Assembly (NCBI GenBank): GCA_964412555.1
Contig: CAYPPG010000001.1
Coordinates: 62,001 to 126,000, forward strand
Origin: CAYPPG01 sp964412555
Lineage (GTDB): Bacteria; Hinthialibacterota; Hinthialibacteria; Hinthialibacterales; Hinthialibacteraceae
Reading direction: 5' to 3'
Length of the DNA stretch: 64,000 bases
A program made the translations under genes and the position numbers. The notes below the pieces were generated by a model. It was not told where the DNA came from. It did not search any database and saw nothing but the letters and a program-made list of their open reading frames with translations. Of the stretch, positions 1 to 9,234 are shown piece after piece. Positions within the stretch are counted from its first letter, which is position 1, and each line of letters opens with the position of its first letter.

Positions 1-405
1 ATAACCGTGAATCAAAACAGCCGGCTTTGTTGGTTCTCTGTGATTATCCGATGAGATCACTGTCGGACTTTCAACAGCCGGAAAAAGTTTTAACAATTCA
101 GGCTCTTCGATCACCCGTTGCCCCTGCATCAGATGCGGGGGTGAAAATCGGGGGGATTGTGTTTGTTTGTCTATCGTGCTGACAAAAGCATACCCTGTGC
201 CGAAGAGAGTGGTCAAAGCGATAATCGAGAACATCCAAGCATGGAGCGGTTTTGAAAGAAAGCGTATGACTGGATTTCGGTTGTCCCACGACTGATCGAA
301 CATGCGCCGAAAATGCTGAATCTCCGGTTCCGGGATGTCTTCCTGCAGTGATGTAAATTTACAACTCTGCATTTCATCGGATAGATTTGAATTCTGATGA
401 TCCAT
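1..405 (-). CDS. Membrane-anchored protein downstream of an ECF sigma factor (partial, possible anti-sigma factor)
   Basis: Open from an ATG at 405 to the left edge of the window with no stop, so about 135 N-terminal residues are visible and the C-terminus is missing. The first 50 residues are polar and cytoplasmic-looking, followed by one hydrophobic segment at about residues 56-75 (AWMFSIIALTTLFGTGYAFV) and a polar proline-containing exterior part. It starts 45 bases after the stop of the sigma factor gene on the same strand, the usual place for an anti-sigma factor. No zinc-binding HxxxCxxC motif is visible, so the anti-sigma role rests only on position and topology. The family is not recognised. 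Confidence 0.6.
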   Translation of the reverse strand, partial: MDHQNSNLSDEMQSCKFTSLQEDIPEPEIQHFRRMFDQSWDNRNPVIRFLSKPLHAWMFSIIALTTLFGTGYAFVSTIDKQTQSPRFSPPHLMQGQRVIEEPELLKLFPAVESPTVISSDNHREPTKPAVLIHGY

Positions 406-450
406 AGTTTTGTTCCACCTATTTGTCCGAAAAGGATCCTCCACCAATTC

Positions 451-990
451 TCATGAGGAAAATTGTTTTCGCAACGATTCGGCTGCACGAAACACTCGTG
501 TTCTTGCTGTTGGCGCCGTGCATCCAACAATCCCTGCGATTTCTTTATAGCTCATTTCTTCCATATATCTCAGTAAAAACGCCGTTCGGAAAACTTCCGG
601 CATGTTTTGAATAAAAGCTAGGACCTTGTCCACAAATTCTTTTTGTGCAGCATGTTCGTTCGGTAGCAATCGTGTGGGATAAAGCAACTGTTTGATTGCA
701 CTTTTATCTATATTTTGCCGCTTTTGCGCCCAACGGATATGATCGACACAAAGATTGTGACAAATCGTTGCAGCCCATAACCGAAAAGATGTACCCAAGT
801 TATACGACTCCAAATTCTGGAATATTTTCAGCCATGCCTCCTGACTAATCTCTTCGGCAACCGATTGATTGAGAACAGAGCGATACGCCAGGCGGTACAT
901 AAACAGGGCATAGCGGACAAACAACTCACGAGCCGCTTCCCGGTTATTGTTCAAACATTGAAGAACAAGTGTATCGTCGTCTAGCTTCAA
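451..990 (-). CDS. ECF-type RNA polymerase sigma factor (sigma-70 family)
   Basis: A 179-residue protein of typical ECF length. Region 2 covers about residues 20-95, with the conserved AEEISQEAWLKIFQNL core-binding stretch followed by FRLWAATICHNLCVDHIR. Region 4 covers about residues 120-175 and has the helix-turn-helix segment MSYKEIAGIVGCTAPTARTR. It would recruit RNA polymerase to a small stress or envelope regulon. It is transcribed leftward with the membrane protein that follows it, as in sigma/anti-sigma pairs. The divergent neighbour is the HlyD-type exporter gene. The regulon cannot be deduced from this window. Confidence 0.92.
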   Translation of the reverse strand: MKLDDDTLVLQCLNNNREAARELFVRYALFMYRLAYRSVLNQSVAEEISQEAWLKIFQNLESYNLGTSFRLWAATICHNLCVDHIRWAQKRQNIDKSAIKQLLYPTRLLPNEHAAQKEFVDKVLAFIQNMPEVFRTAFLLRYMEEMSYKEIAGIVGCTAPTARTRVFRAAESLRKQFSS

Positions 991-1144
991 CAGTTCACCT
1001 CTTTACACACTTCTATTATTTAAAACGGGAGAGATGAAAAAATGTTCCCGATTTCTTTACGAATGGAAAGATGGAGAAAATTGGGAACATTTCTTTTTTC
1101 ACTTCGTTTCTTATTATAAAGGATTATGAGTAGTTGGCGAACGG

Positions 1145-1176
1145 AGGTAGGGGCGGTTCGCGAACCGCCCCTACCT
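1145..1176. repeat. Perfect 32-bp palindrome, repeat family A
   Basis: The 16-base left arm AGGTAGGGGCGGTTCG is followed directly by its exact reverse complement. A related 28-bp perfect palindrome, with compensating base changes in the stem, lies at 15395-15422. It sits in the 267-base gap between divergent genes. The gap contains nothing else I can recognise. Confidence 0.9.
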
Positions 1177-1257
1177 GTAATACCGCAGAAAGAACGGCAG
1201 AACGCCGGCAATTCAATAGCGTCCCCATTCAGACGGTACGGTAAGAAAAGAGGTACA

Positions 1258-2772
1258 ATGAATTTGAAGAACAACAAAAAAACAGCAATTTTCCTAATTG
1301 TCTGTATTATTATTATATCCGCAGGATTAGGATTCACGACACTCGATAGGAATCCATCATCATATTCCAATCTGGAAAACATCCCGGTTTTCAAAGTGCG
1401 GAAAGGTCCATTGAAAATCAATGTCGTCGAATCGGGAACCATCCGGCCGCGGGATCAATTGATTTTGCGCAATGATATGTATCGTATGTCCACGATCCTG
1501 ACGATCGTGCCGGAAGGGAAACGGGTGAAAAAGGGAGAACTTCTGTTTGAACTGGACGCAACGGAACTCGAACTGCGCTATCAGACCGATCAACTGGAAG
1601 TGCAAAACGATAAAGCCGAATTTATCAGTGCACGGGAAAATTTGGAGATCGTGAAAAATCAAGCGGAAGCGGATATCGACCAGGCTGAACTGAACTTGCG
1701 GTTCGCAGAACAAGATTTAAAGAAATATCAAGATGGCGAATACCCGAAACTATTGAACGATGCTTCCGCGGCCATCGTCATTGCCGAAGAAGAACTCAAT
1801 CAGGCGGAACATAATTACAAATGGGCAAAAATCTTGCATGAAGAAAAATATCTATCTCAATCGGAGTTTCAGCAAAGAGAACTAACTTATCAAAAAGCTC
1901 AGTTGAATTTAAAAGGAGCGAAAGAAAGCCTGGAATTATTGAAGAAATACACTCATCTACGGCAATTGGAACAACTGAAAAGCGATCTAAAACAAGCGAG
2001 AATGGCATTAGAGCGTACCCGAATCGGGGCTTCCGCCAACATAACGGATGCTTCCGCTCGATATTTAGGAAGGCAGGAAGGTTATGAAGACGAGGTGAAT
2101 GATCTGCAAGAATTGAAGGAAGAAATCGAAAAAGCGCATGTCTACGCACCGATCGATGGGATCGCGTTGTACGCTTCCAGTGTCTTGGACAATTGGGATG
2201 ATAACGAAGATCGCATCCGCGTCGGCGCCACCGTCGATGAACGGCGTGAAATCATATTTTTAGTCACTGCGGAAACCTATAATGTGGATATTCAAATCCA
2301 GGAAACCGACCTGAAAAAAGTAAAACCAGGACAGGATGCGACGATTACTGTCGATGCCCTTCCCGATGAAACCTATCGAGGAACCGTCAAGACGGTTTCT
2401 CCCTTACCGGATCAGCGCCAACGATATCTCAATCCAAATCTCAAAGTGTATAACACCGATATCGAGATCGAGGGCGACACGTCCGCAATGCGTAACGGCA
2501 TGAGTTGCATGGCGGAAATCGTAGTAGAAGAATACGGAGACGCAGTGTATGTTCCTATCCAAGCAGTGATGAAAGTCAATGGTCAATCCACAGTATTTGT
2601 GAGAGAGAACAATCGCATAGAAGCCCGTCCGGTCACTGTCGGTTTAGACAACAACAAAATGATCCATATCAAAAGCGGATTGGAAGAAGACGAATCTGTC
2701 CTGCTGAAACCTCCATTGAATGTTGAATCCAACGGATTCCAAAATGTACCAGCAAAAATTGCCAGCGGGTAA
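1258..2772 (+). CDS. HlyD/MacA-family periplasmic adaptor subunit of an efflux system
   Basis: About 504 residues. Start chosen at ATG 1258, after a purine-rich AAGAAAAGAGG; an upstream in-frame ATG would run through palindrome repeat A. An N-terminal membrane anchor (residues about 9-29) is followed by the first half of a lipoyl-like domain (KVRKGPLKINVVESGTIRPR). A long alpha-helical hairpin follows at about residues 110-280, with the second half (AHVYAPIDGIALYASS), a beta-barrel region (VDIQIQETDLKKVKPGQDAT) and a membrane-proximal domain. Such proteins bridge an inner-membrane transporter to an outer-membrane channel. The MacB-type permease is 74 bases downstream. No outer-membrane TolC-like gene is nearby. 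Confidence 0.9.
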   Translation: MNLKNNKKTAIFLIVCIIIISAGLGFTTLDRNPSSYSNLENIPVFKVRKGPLKINVVESGTIRPRDQLILRNDMYRMSTILTIVPEGKRVKKGELLFELDATELELRYQTDQLEVQNDKAEFISARENLEIVKNQAEADIDQAELNLRFAEQDLKKYQDGEYPKLLNDASAAIVIAEEELNQAEHNYKWAKILHEEKYLSQSEFQQRELTYQKAQLNLKGAKESLELLKKYTHLRQLEQLKSDLKQARMALERTRIGASANITDASARYLGRQEGYEDEVNDLQELKEEIEKAHVYAPIDGIALYASSVLDNWDDNEDRIRVGATVDERREIIFLVTAETYNVDIQIQETDLKKVKPGQDATITVDALPDETYRGTVKTVSPLPDQRQRYLNPNLKVYNTDIEIEGDTSAMRNGMSCMAEIVVEEYGDAVYVPIQAVMKVNGQSTVFVRENNRIEARPVTVGLDNNKMIHIKSGLEEDESVLLKPPLNVESNGFQNVPAKIASG

Positions 2773-2846
2773 AGCAAGCGTGTTACTTGCCCTTTTGATG
2801 CAGGAGGGAAGCCTGTGTTACCTACGAATCAAAGAGGAATAGTAGA

Positions 2847-4115
2847 ATGCAAAACATTCGCTTTGTACGTGAATTTGAATTCGGCATCAAAAACTTGATG
2901 ATGCATAAGCTCCGTTCTTTCTTGACGATGCTTGGGATTGTCTTTGGCGTAAGCAGTGTCATCGCCATGCTGGCCGTCGGCGAGGGAGCCAATAAAGATG
3001 TGATGGAGCAAATTCGAAAACTGGGCAGTAACAATATCATTATCAGTACGGTAAAACCGGTGCAATCCGAATCCTCGCAAGACATTTCCGTGCGGATGAG
3101 TGTGTATGGATTAAAATATGATGATCATGCACGTGTCAAGGAAAGTTTTTCGCATGTCCGGCAAACTGTCCCAGTCAAGATCATCCGCAACGAGGGGCAG
3201 TTGGGTTCTCGTACGATGGATATTCGGGTATTGGGGGTCACACCGGAATGGTTTGATTTGGTCAAACGGACACTCATCGCAGGCCGTACGATTATTCAGC
3301 ACGATCTGGATACCTTTTCAAAAACGGTCGTATTGACCGAATATGGGGCAAGAAGATTACTGGCTACAGAAAAATCCATTGGACAACATCTGCGTATTGG
3401 CGGTGTCGTTTTCGAAGTGGCCGGCATCGTTCAAAGTGAAGGAAGCCAGGGAAGCAATGTGCAAACCCCGGATCAACAAATCGATGCCTATATTCCTATC
3501 AACATTGCTCGTCAACGATTCGGTGATATTCTTGTCAAGCGCACAGCCGGCGCGCAGATTCGTGAAAAAGTGGAGCTCCATCAAATCATCGTCCAAGTCG
3601 ATCAGCTGGAAAATGTCGAAAAAACCGCCGCCGGTATCGAATATCTTCTAGAACAATTTCATAAAAATGAAGATTATCAAGTCAATGTTCCTTTGGCGCT
3701 TCTCAGGCAGGCAAGACAAACCAAACGAACGTTCAATATCGTGTTGGGATCGATTGCGGGAATCAGTCTGCTGGTCGGTGGAATCGGGATCATGAATATC
3801 ATGCTGGCGTCTGTCACAGAACGGACTCGAGAAATCGGTATCCGGCGTGCCATCGGCGCCAAGCGGAAACAGATTATTCAGCAATTTTTGATTGAAACAG
3901 TGGTTTTATCCTTTATCGGAGGGCTTTTCGGAATGATTCTCGGGATTTCGATCCCCAAAGTTATCACAAAAATTGCCAATTTACCCACTGTCATTACGGT
4001 TGAAAGTCTGATCCTATCGGCGGGAATCAGTCTTTGTGTGGGGATCGTGTTCGGTTTATATCCCGCCATCCGGGCCGCGAAATTGGACCCGATCATCGCC
4101 TTACGGCATGAATAA
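2847..4115 (+). CDS. MacB/FtsX-type ABC transporter permease
   Basis: 422 residues. A cytoplasmic start and first membrane helix (about residues 18-45, HKLRSFLTMLGIVFGVSSVI) are followed by a large periplasmic MacB_PCD domain (about 45-285). Three C-terminal helices form the FtsX domain; the conserved ASVTERTREIGIRRAIGAKR loop follows the first of them. The architecture is that of a type VII ABC exporter membrane subunit, but the ATPase domain found in MacB itself is absent and no separate ATPase gene is adjacent on either side. It probably works with the upstream HlyD-like adaptor and an ATPase encoded elsewhere. The substrate is unknown. Confidence 0.92.
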   Translation: MQNIRFVREFEFGIKNLMMHKLRSFLTMLGIVFGVSSVIAMLAVGEGANKDVMEQIRKLGSNNIIISTVKPVQSESSQDISVRMSVYGLKYDDHARVKESFSHVRQTVPVKIIRNEGQLGSRTMDIRVLGVTPEWFDLVKRTLIAGRTIIQHDLDTFSKTVVLTEYGARRLLATEKSIGQHLRIGGVVFEVAGIVQSEGSQGSNVQTPDQQIDAYIPINIARQRFGDILVKRTAGAQIREKVELHQIIVQVDQLENVEKTAAGIEYLLEQFHKNEDYQVNVPLALLRQARQTKRTFNIVLGSIAGISLLVGGIGIMNIMLASVTERTREIGIRRAIGAKRKQIIQQFLIETVVLSFIGGLFGMILGISIPKVITKIANLPTVITVESLILSAGISLCVGIVFGLYPAIRAAKLDPIIALRHE

Positions 4116-4117
4116 TG

Positions 4118-4420
4118 TTAATACAATTCCCACGTATCCGTATGTGAGGGAATTTCCGCTCCTGGAACGACCGCCATATTGAAGAACGAGCGGAAAGCGG
4201 TTCCAGGATCAAGACCCGCTTGTTCGAATCCGGAAGTGATTTCGATAATTCGCGGACCGGAATTCAAACATAAGAATACGGCCATCCGGTAACTGAAGCG
4301 CTTCACCATGACCGGATTTGTTAAAATCGGTCAGCACAGGATCTCCACTGGTTACGTCCAACATCTGCGCCAAGTTAGCATCCTCTGCATTGCTGTTTAC
4401 AATCACAACATCGAATGCTG
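4118..4420 (-). pseudogene. Frameshifted remnant of an unidentified gene
   Basis: Two minus-strand frames join into one plausible protein. The upstream part (about 4420 to 4265) reads FDVVIVNSNAEDANLAQMLD and on to LQLPDGRILMF. The sequence then continues in another frame as LNSGPRIIEITSGFEQAGLD through to TDTWELY, and stops at 4118. The switch lies near 4262-4270. No start codon with a ribosome site is visible upstream, so the 5' end is also missing. The family is not recognised. It ends two bases from the convergent permease gene. Confidence 0.55.
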
Positions 4421-4427
4421 CTATTGA

Positions 4428-4668
4428 ATGCCTACAATATTAAGAGAAAAAGGGTATAGGTTCTTCTTTTTAGTGGAGAAGGAAGAGAACCAGCACATAT
4501 TCATGTGGAAAAAGATGACAATTATGCAAAATTTTGGTTGGAAACATTGACAATCGCCAGAATAAGCGGTTTTCGAAGCCATGAGATGAAAGAAATTTAT
4601 AAAATCGTTAAAAGAATCGAAATATGTTTATGGAGAAGTGGAATGAATATATCACCAATACGATATGA
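4428..4668 (+). pseudogene. DUF4160 gene broken by two single-base deletions
   Basis: The start MPTILREKGYRFFF (ATG 4428) and the continuation SGEGREPAHIHVEKDD are typical of DUF4160, but they are in different frames: one T appears missing from the T-run at 4467-4471. A second break follows IVK, where one A appears missing from an A-run near 4609. Restoring it recovers the family-like end KNRNMFMEKWNEYI and a TGA at 4666-4668. The repaired length is 81 codons including the stop. DUF4160 and DUF2442 usually occur as a neighbouring pair resembling a toxin-antitoxin module. Both breaks are in homopolymers, so sequencing error is possible. Confidence 0.75.
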
Positions 4669-4885
4669 ACCTTATGCAGTTGACATACAATGTACCGAGG
4701 AAGATATCATAATAAGTATCGCAGACGGTCGAAAAATCTGCGTACCACTCATTTGGTTTCCACGATTATTCAAAGCAACACCGGAACAACAAGCGGATTG
4801 GCGCTTGATTGGACGTGGAATCGGAATTCACTGGGAATCTATCGATGAAGATATCTCTGTAGAAAGTTTGCTTTCCGTTCAATAA
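4643..4885 (+). CDS. DUF2442 domain protein
   Basis: 80 residues from ATG 4643, with the DUF2442 signature in ADGRKICVPLIWFPRL and the downstream tryptophan-rich IHWESIDEDISVESLL. The start overlaps the 3' end of the broken DUF4160 frame by 26 bases, as expected for a translationally coupled pair. Because of the two deletions upstream, a naive reading fuses it to a piece of DUF4160 (GTG 4505), which I consider an artefact. DUF2442 proteins are presumed regulatory or antitoxin-like; no biochemical role can be inferred here. Confidence 0.75.
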   Translation: MNISPIRYEPYAVDIQCTEEDIIISIADGRKICVPLIWFPRLFKATPEQQADWRLIGRGIGIHWESIDEDISVESLLSVQ

Positions 4886-4923
4886 ATACAATCACGCCTT
4901 ACAAAACATCATTCTTAACGAAA

Positions 4924-4954
4924 AGGGGGGGAGATTCGTCAAATCTCCACCCCT
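4924..4954. terminator. Bidirectional hairpin terminator
   Basis: A 12-base G-rich arm ending GGAGATT pairs, with one mismatch, with AATCTCC and a C-rich arm; the loop is 5 bases. It lies between the convergent DUF2442 gene (ends 4885) and the large secreted-protein gene (ends 4974), with an A-run on the left side. Confidence 0.6.
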
Positions 4955-4973
4955 ATAACTCTCCTATTTCACT

Positions 4974-7643
4974 TTAGTAAATCGACCAATTCCTAACCTC
5001 GGTCGAAACCGTCAGTTCCACATCATTGAAGTAGGCGATGGCATAATTCCCATCGATATGGGAATGCAGCGCCAGTCCCACATAAATCGGAAATTCGAGT
5101 TGAATATCGGTTGTGGAATTGGATAGAGTCCGTTCGCCAGTGCTTGCGCTGATGTAGTAGGCTTCCAGCGTATTGCCGTTTTTGACCAGTTCCAACTCCC
5201 CGTTTTGATCGGGATTCATATTGCTGGAAGTACTTGCCGAATCTCCTCCATTTTGGGTACGCCAGGTCGTGTACTGCTGAAAATCTGTACGAAGCGCATT
5301 CATCAAGTGAGCGGAATCATCGGTGAGATCATTTCGAACCATTAAACCGCCTTTGATCCATGTTGCATCTCCTTCGAATTGCTCGATGTCCATCCGCCCT
5401 TTGATAGTGAAATCACCGTTCACTTCTGTAAACACATAATGAAACTCATCCACATATCCGAAAATGTTTTGTCCACTCGCGAGGATCTCATATTGCCCGA
5501 TATCTTCGTCATAGGTTGCTTCACCCGGAGCACCCACATCCCCGATATCCGCATGCGCCTCGAAGAGACCGATTTCGCCGCCAAGATAATTCATGCTGGA
5601 TATCCCAGCAATACCATTTCCATCAACTTCTCCTTCGAACGAAGCCAACACATCCGGTTGCACCTCGGCGGTTACTTGATAACTGACGGTAGTCGTACCC
5701 GGAGACGCTTCCACACTCCAGCTGATTTGCCCGTTGCTTTCCGTTCCTCCATCACTGATGTCACTGACCGCCCAGCTCTCAGGAACCCGCTCTACCACTT
5801 CGACGGTTTTCGCCTCGTTCATTGGATTGTTGATTTCAAGAGTCACCGAGATTTCATCATCCTCTCGATACAATGATGGATTTCCATAATAACCAGGACC
5901 GGAGATACTACGGCGTCCGGTGACCGGAACCTCCAACTCCACATTGGTGAAATAAGCTCGCGCATAAGCATCATTGATGTGAGAAGACAACGCCAATCCG
6001 ACATAGACCGGATCCTCCAATTGAATGTCAGTCGTGGAATTATATAAAACTCGTTCTCCCGTCGTACTAATATAATAGGCTTCCAGCGTGTTCCCGATCC
6101 GCACCAATTCCAACTCCCCGTATTGATCGGGATTCATGTCACTCGACGTACTCGCCGAATCTCCACCGTTTTGCGCACGCCAGGTAGTATAATGTTGTAA
6201 ATCCGTACGAATGGCGTTGGTAAAATGAGCGGAATTATCGGTGAGATTGTTTCGCACCATGAAACCGGTTTTGATCCACGTCCCGTCACCATCCAACGGA
6301 TCGATCTCGACCGTACCACGAATACTGAAATTCCCGCTGATCTCGGTGAACACATAATGGAATTGATCCGCTGTTCCAAAAATGTTGGCGCCGCTGGCCG
6401 TCATTTCATATTCATTACGGGCGGGATCATAAGCCGCTTCTCCCGGCAGTCCCGGGTTCCCGATATCCATATGGGCTTCGAATATCCCTAGCGGACCCCC
6501 AATGAAGGAGAGCGATTCATCTCCAATGATCGCGACATCCCCTATATGACCGCTGAATGAAACTTCCTCCTCATCACCTTGAACAGCTGTTGTCGTGTAC
6601 GTTACCTCCGTTTCTCCTGGGGGGATTGCCAATTCCCATGTGATTTCCCCGTTGCTCTCGCTTCCTCCATCACTGATCGCTGAAACAGACCAACCGCTGG
6701 GAACGGTTTCGTTCACAGTGATGGATTGATCACTGTCAAACGGATTGTCCAAAATTATGGTGACGGCAACTTCATCACCGTCTTTGATGATCGAGTCCAA
6801 GCCATAATGCGTAGGGCTTTCAATTTCGCGCTTTGCCGAGACGACTTTGATGATATTGGCCGGAGGAGAAATCTCGATCGGTTCATTCGAGAAAATAATA
6901 TTATCGATAAATGCACGGCCATATCGCTCTTCATTGGCATTCATCCAGGAAGCAAGGACGGCAAGCCCCTCATCTTCTCCAATCGGAATGTCGCCGCGAA
7001 AGGCATAATCCTCGGCCACTTGAAATTGTTCACCCGTATTCAAATTCGTATACAGGACATCATAAGTAAGATCAGGAACACTGGCTTCCACATTCACACG
7101 ATACCAAGTGTATTGTTCCGCCTGAACCTGCACTTCATTTTCATACGCCCCGCCGTTGCGCGCATCGAAATAGGAATGATAAGGAGCCAACGTTGCAGAA
7201 GGATTTCGAAACAACACCTGATTGTCACTAAAACTGTTGGTGAATGGATCGGAAAAATAGCCGGCTAACGTAGTCCCATGATTGACCGGCCCCGGATTAT
7301 CCGGATACATGATATCCATCTGCAAATACACAGAATCGGTAAATAAGGACGGATCCTTCGCCACATACATATACCAGTACGTTTCGGATACAATCGGTTC
7401 CTGAAAACCAAATTTCAATAGTTTATTGGACGATTCATTCGGATCGACAATGACATCGATGCCACCCTCTTGTTCAATATCGGTGGTGTACCAATCACCG
7501 CCACTATCCGACTGCCCATTCACAGGTCCCAGATCATAATCCCGGCCACCGACATTTCCATCGAAATCGATAATAAACGGCTGCGCCTGAAGAGACATCA
7601 CCGCTGCAAATACAATCATACTTGTGTACAATACTTGTTTCAT
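4974..7643 (-). CDS. Large secreted protein with two tandem DUF11-like/concanavalin-like modules
   Basis: 889 residues with a Sec signal peptide (MKQVLYTSMIVFAAVMSLQA) and a good AGGAGG ribosome site. An N-terminal LamG-like region (about 25-265) is followed by two near-identical modules of about 310 residues. Each module has a DUF11-like beta domain (for example VPSGWSVSAISDGGSESNGE) and then a DUF1349-like concanavalin domain (GTWIKTGFMVRNNLTDNSAH). The protein ends NWSIY, the same type of ending as the genes at 40078 and 58554. No catalytic residues are recognised, so a carbohydrate-binding or surface role is likely. The duplication looks recent, since long stretches match between modules. 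Confidence 0.8.
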   Translation of the reverse strand: MKQVLYTSMIVFAAVMSLQAQPFIIDFDGNVGGRDYDLGPVNGQSDSGGDWYTTDIEQEGGIDVIVDPNESSNKLLKFGFQEPIVSETYWYMYVAKDPSLFTDSVYLQMDIMYPDNPGPVNHGTTLAGYFSDPFTNSFSDNQVLFRNPSATLAPYHSYFDARNGGAYENEVQVQAEQYTWYRVNVEASVPDLTYDVLYTNLNTGEQFQVAEDYAFRGDIPIGEDEGLAVLASWMNANEERYGRAFIDNIIFSNEPIEISPPANIIKVVSAKREIESPTHYGLDSIIKDGDEVAVTIILDNPFDSDQSITVNETVPSGWSVSAISDGGSESNGEITWELAIPPGETEVTYTTTAVQGDEEEVSFSGHIGDVAIIGDESLSFIGGPLGIFEAHMDIGNPGLPGEAAYDPARNEYEMTASGANIFGTADQFHYVFTEISGNFSIRGTVEIDPLDGDGTWIKTGFMVRNNLTDNSAHFTNAIRTDLQHYTTWRAQNGGDSASTSSDMNPDQYGELELVRIGNTLEAYYISTTGERVLYNSTTDIQLEDPVYVGLALSSHINDAYARAYFTNVELEVPVTGRRSISGPGYYGNPSLYREDDEISVTLEINNPMNEAKTVEVVERVPESWAVSDISDGGTESNGQISWSVEASPGTTTVSYQVTAEVQPDVLASFEGEVDGNGIAGISSMNYLGGEIGLFEAHADIGDVGAPGEATYDEDIGQYEILASGQNIFGYVDEFHYVFTEVNGDFTIKGRMDIEQFEGDATWIKGGLMVRNDLTDDSAHLMNALRTDFQQYTTWRTQNGGDSASTSSNMNPDQNGELELVKNGNTLEAYYISASTGERTLSNSTTDIQLEFPIYVGLALHSHIDGNYAIAYFNDVELTVSTEVRNWSIY

Positions 7644-7709
7644 CGTTATCCTCCTAACTGAAAACGATCTCTAGCAATGGATTCAAAGCACAATGATACG
7701 ATTTCTGAT

Positions 7710-8384
7710 TTATTGATTTTGGTATAAAAGATCATATCCTTCGCTCATGCGGATGTAGTGACTTCCGGAAGGCTTTTCACCCCCTGCCCGAACAATTTCG
7801 CCGAAACTATATAAACCGTTACTTACTTCGTAAAAGAGATGAGTTCTCATCTGTTGACTGGTGGAACTCGACCACGGATACGAACTTTGCTGAAAACCGT
7901 AGTCGCCGAGAGTTGTATCGATTTTATCCGGACCGATGCTGGCAATCAAATAGGTATTTAAATTTCCTGAAAACGGTGCACCATGCCAAATCCCGACTTC
8001 GTTGGGATGATTGGTGCTGCCGGTTCCGAATTCCAGATTGGGTTGATTCTCATGCACACTTCCACCAGGTGCTTTTTGGAACGGATCTCGAGGGGGAGCC
8101 GCAATATACACCACAGGAGTCGTCAAATTCGCCCACCCCATATTTTTCAAAACTCCAAACACATCCACACCATCTCCGCAATAGGAACCGTGATCCAGCA
8201 TATACATTTCCAACGCGCTGGAAATGGCCTTCATATCGGACTTTACTCGTCCGATCTTGGCTCGCGTTTGCGCATTCAAGAAATTAGGGACTGCAATGGC
8301 CGCAAGGATTCCAATGATGGCAACGACAATTAATAGTTCAATTAAAGTAAACGAGCGTTGTCTCGAAATGGGTTGGATCAGCAT
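7710..8384 (-). CDS. Type II secretion/type IV pseudopilin (GspG-like), copy 1
   Basis: About 224 residues. Start at ATG 8384, eight bases after GGAGG; a TTG one codon upstream is less likely. A short basic leader precedes the prepilin peptidase and methylation site FTLIELLIVVAIIGILAAIA, then one N-terminal alpha helix (VPNFLNAQTRAKIGRVKSDM). The C-terminal half is a variable globular domain with an IGPD motif and a final EVSNGLYSFGEIVRAGG, variants of motifs shared by all four pseudopilins in this window. No secretion ATPase or secretin is present here. Confidence 0.9.
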   Translation of the reverse strand: MLIQPISRQRSFTLIELLIVVAIIGILAAIAVPNFLNAQTRAKIGRVKSDMKAISSALEMYMLDHGSYCGDGVDVFGVLKNMGWANLTTPVVYIAAPPRDPFQKAPGGSVHENQPNLEFGTGSTNHPNEVGIWHGAPFSGNLNTYLIASIGPDKIDTTLGDYGFQQSSYPWSSSTSQQMRTHLFYEVSNGLYSFGEIVRAGGEKPSGSHYIRMSEGYDLLYQNQ

Positions 8385-8554
8385 CAATACCCTCCAGGTG
8401 GATTATGAGATGTAGGCATGGATCAATCCCTACCTAACTTCACCCTATTTAAAACATATTGATGCGAATGTCAAGATAAATTTTGATTTTTTATAGAGGA
8501 ATAAATTTTTTCTAAAAAATAAGAAACACAATAGATCGTATAGAATTCCTGCGT

Positions 8555-9190
8555 TCAATCCCACATTTTGTTCCGCCCCACATCCCCCAAAAAACCGGTA
8601 TTCGCATGAATAATATCCCCCACACTCACCAATCCATTGCTCGGATCATACGCCATCGTGATATACATCCGCGAAGGCCAGCGGATCGACCAGCGATCCG
8701 GTCCGGCGCTACGTGTCAGCCAAAGGGCGTGAGGATCTTCGTCACCGCCTTGTGTTTGGGTTGCCCGATCCCATTCCGTATTGCGATATTGATACAAATC
8801 CAGCGGATGAAAACGGCCGGGGGCGGATTCAAGTTCACGGGAGGTTACTGATAAAAATGGATCGTGCGAGGCAGACTCGTTCAGATACGCAATCGGCGTG
8901 GTCAACTGCTGCCAGATACGATCTCCCTGATAACTACCAACAAAATCGCTCATTTCATTGGGACCGATCGGATGCCGATTGAAATCGACCACATACATCC
9001 CAATAGCGGTTTCATGCGCTTTCAAATCCCCTTTCACCCGTGAGATCATCGCACGCGTACGGGCATTCACGAAATTTGGAACCGCAATGGCGGCCAGAAT
9101 ACCAATGATAGCCACCACAATCAACAATTCGATTAGAGTAAAAGATCGAGAGCGTGGATCATGCATTCGATAGTTGAATAACCGAATCAT
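8555..9190 (-). CDS. Type II secretion/type IV pseudopilin (GspG-like), copy 2
   Basis: 211 residues, starting at ATG 9190 after GGGGAGG. The leader MIRLFNYRMHDPRSRS is followed by the same 20-residue methylation motif as the other three copies, then NFVNARTRAMISRVKGDLKA. The C-terminal domain contains SAGPDRWSIRWP and AYDPSNGLVSVGDI. Paralogues lie at 7710, 40930 and 44258. The 170-base gap to copy 1 is AT-rich and shows no gene. Confidence 0.9.
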   Translation of the reverse strand: MIRLFNYRMHDPRSRSFTLIELLIVVAIIGILAAIAVPNFVNARTRAMISRVKGDLKAHETAIGMYVVDFNRHPIGPNEMSDFVGSYQGDRIWQQLTTPIAYLNESASHDPFLSVTSRELESAPGRFHPLDLYQYRNTEWDRATQTQGGDEDPHALWLTRSAGPDRWSIRWPSRMYITMAYDPSNGLVSVGDIIHANTGFLGDVGRNKMWD

Positions 9191-9234
9191 ATGTACCTCC
9201 CCATATGCAATCTTAAAAGCTACGCAATTTTACA

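Noticed and set aside
4505..4885. A 126-residue DUF4160-DUF2442 fusion protein
   Set aside because: Both family ends are found in neighbouring frames, so the fusion is explained by two one-base deletions.
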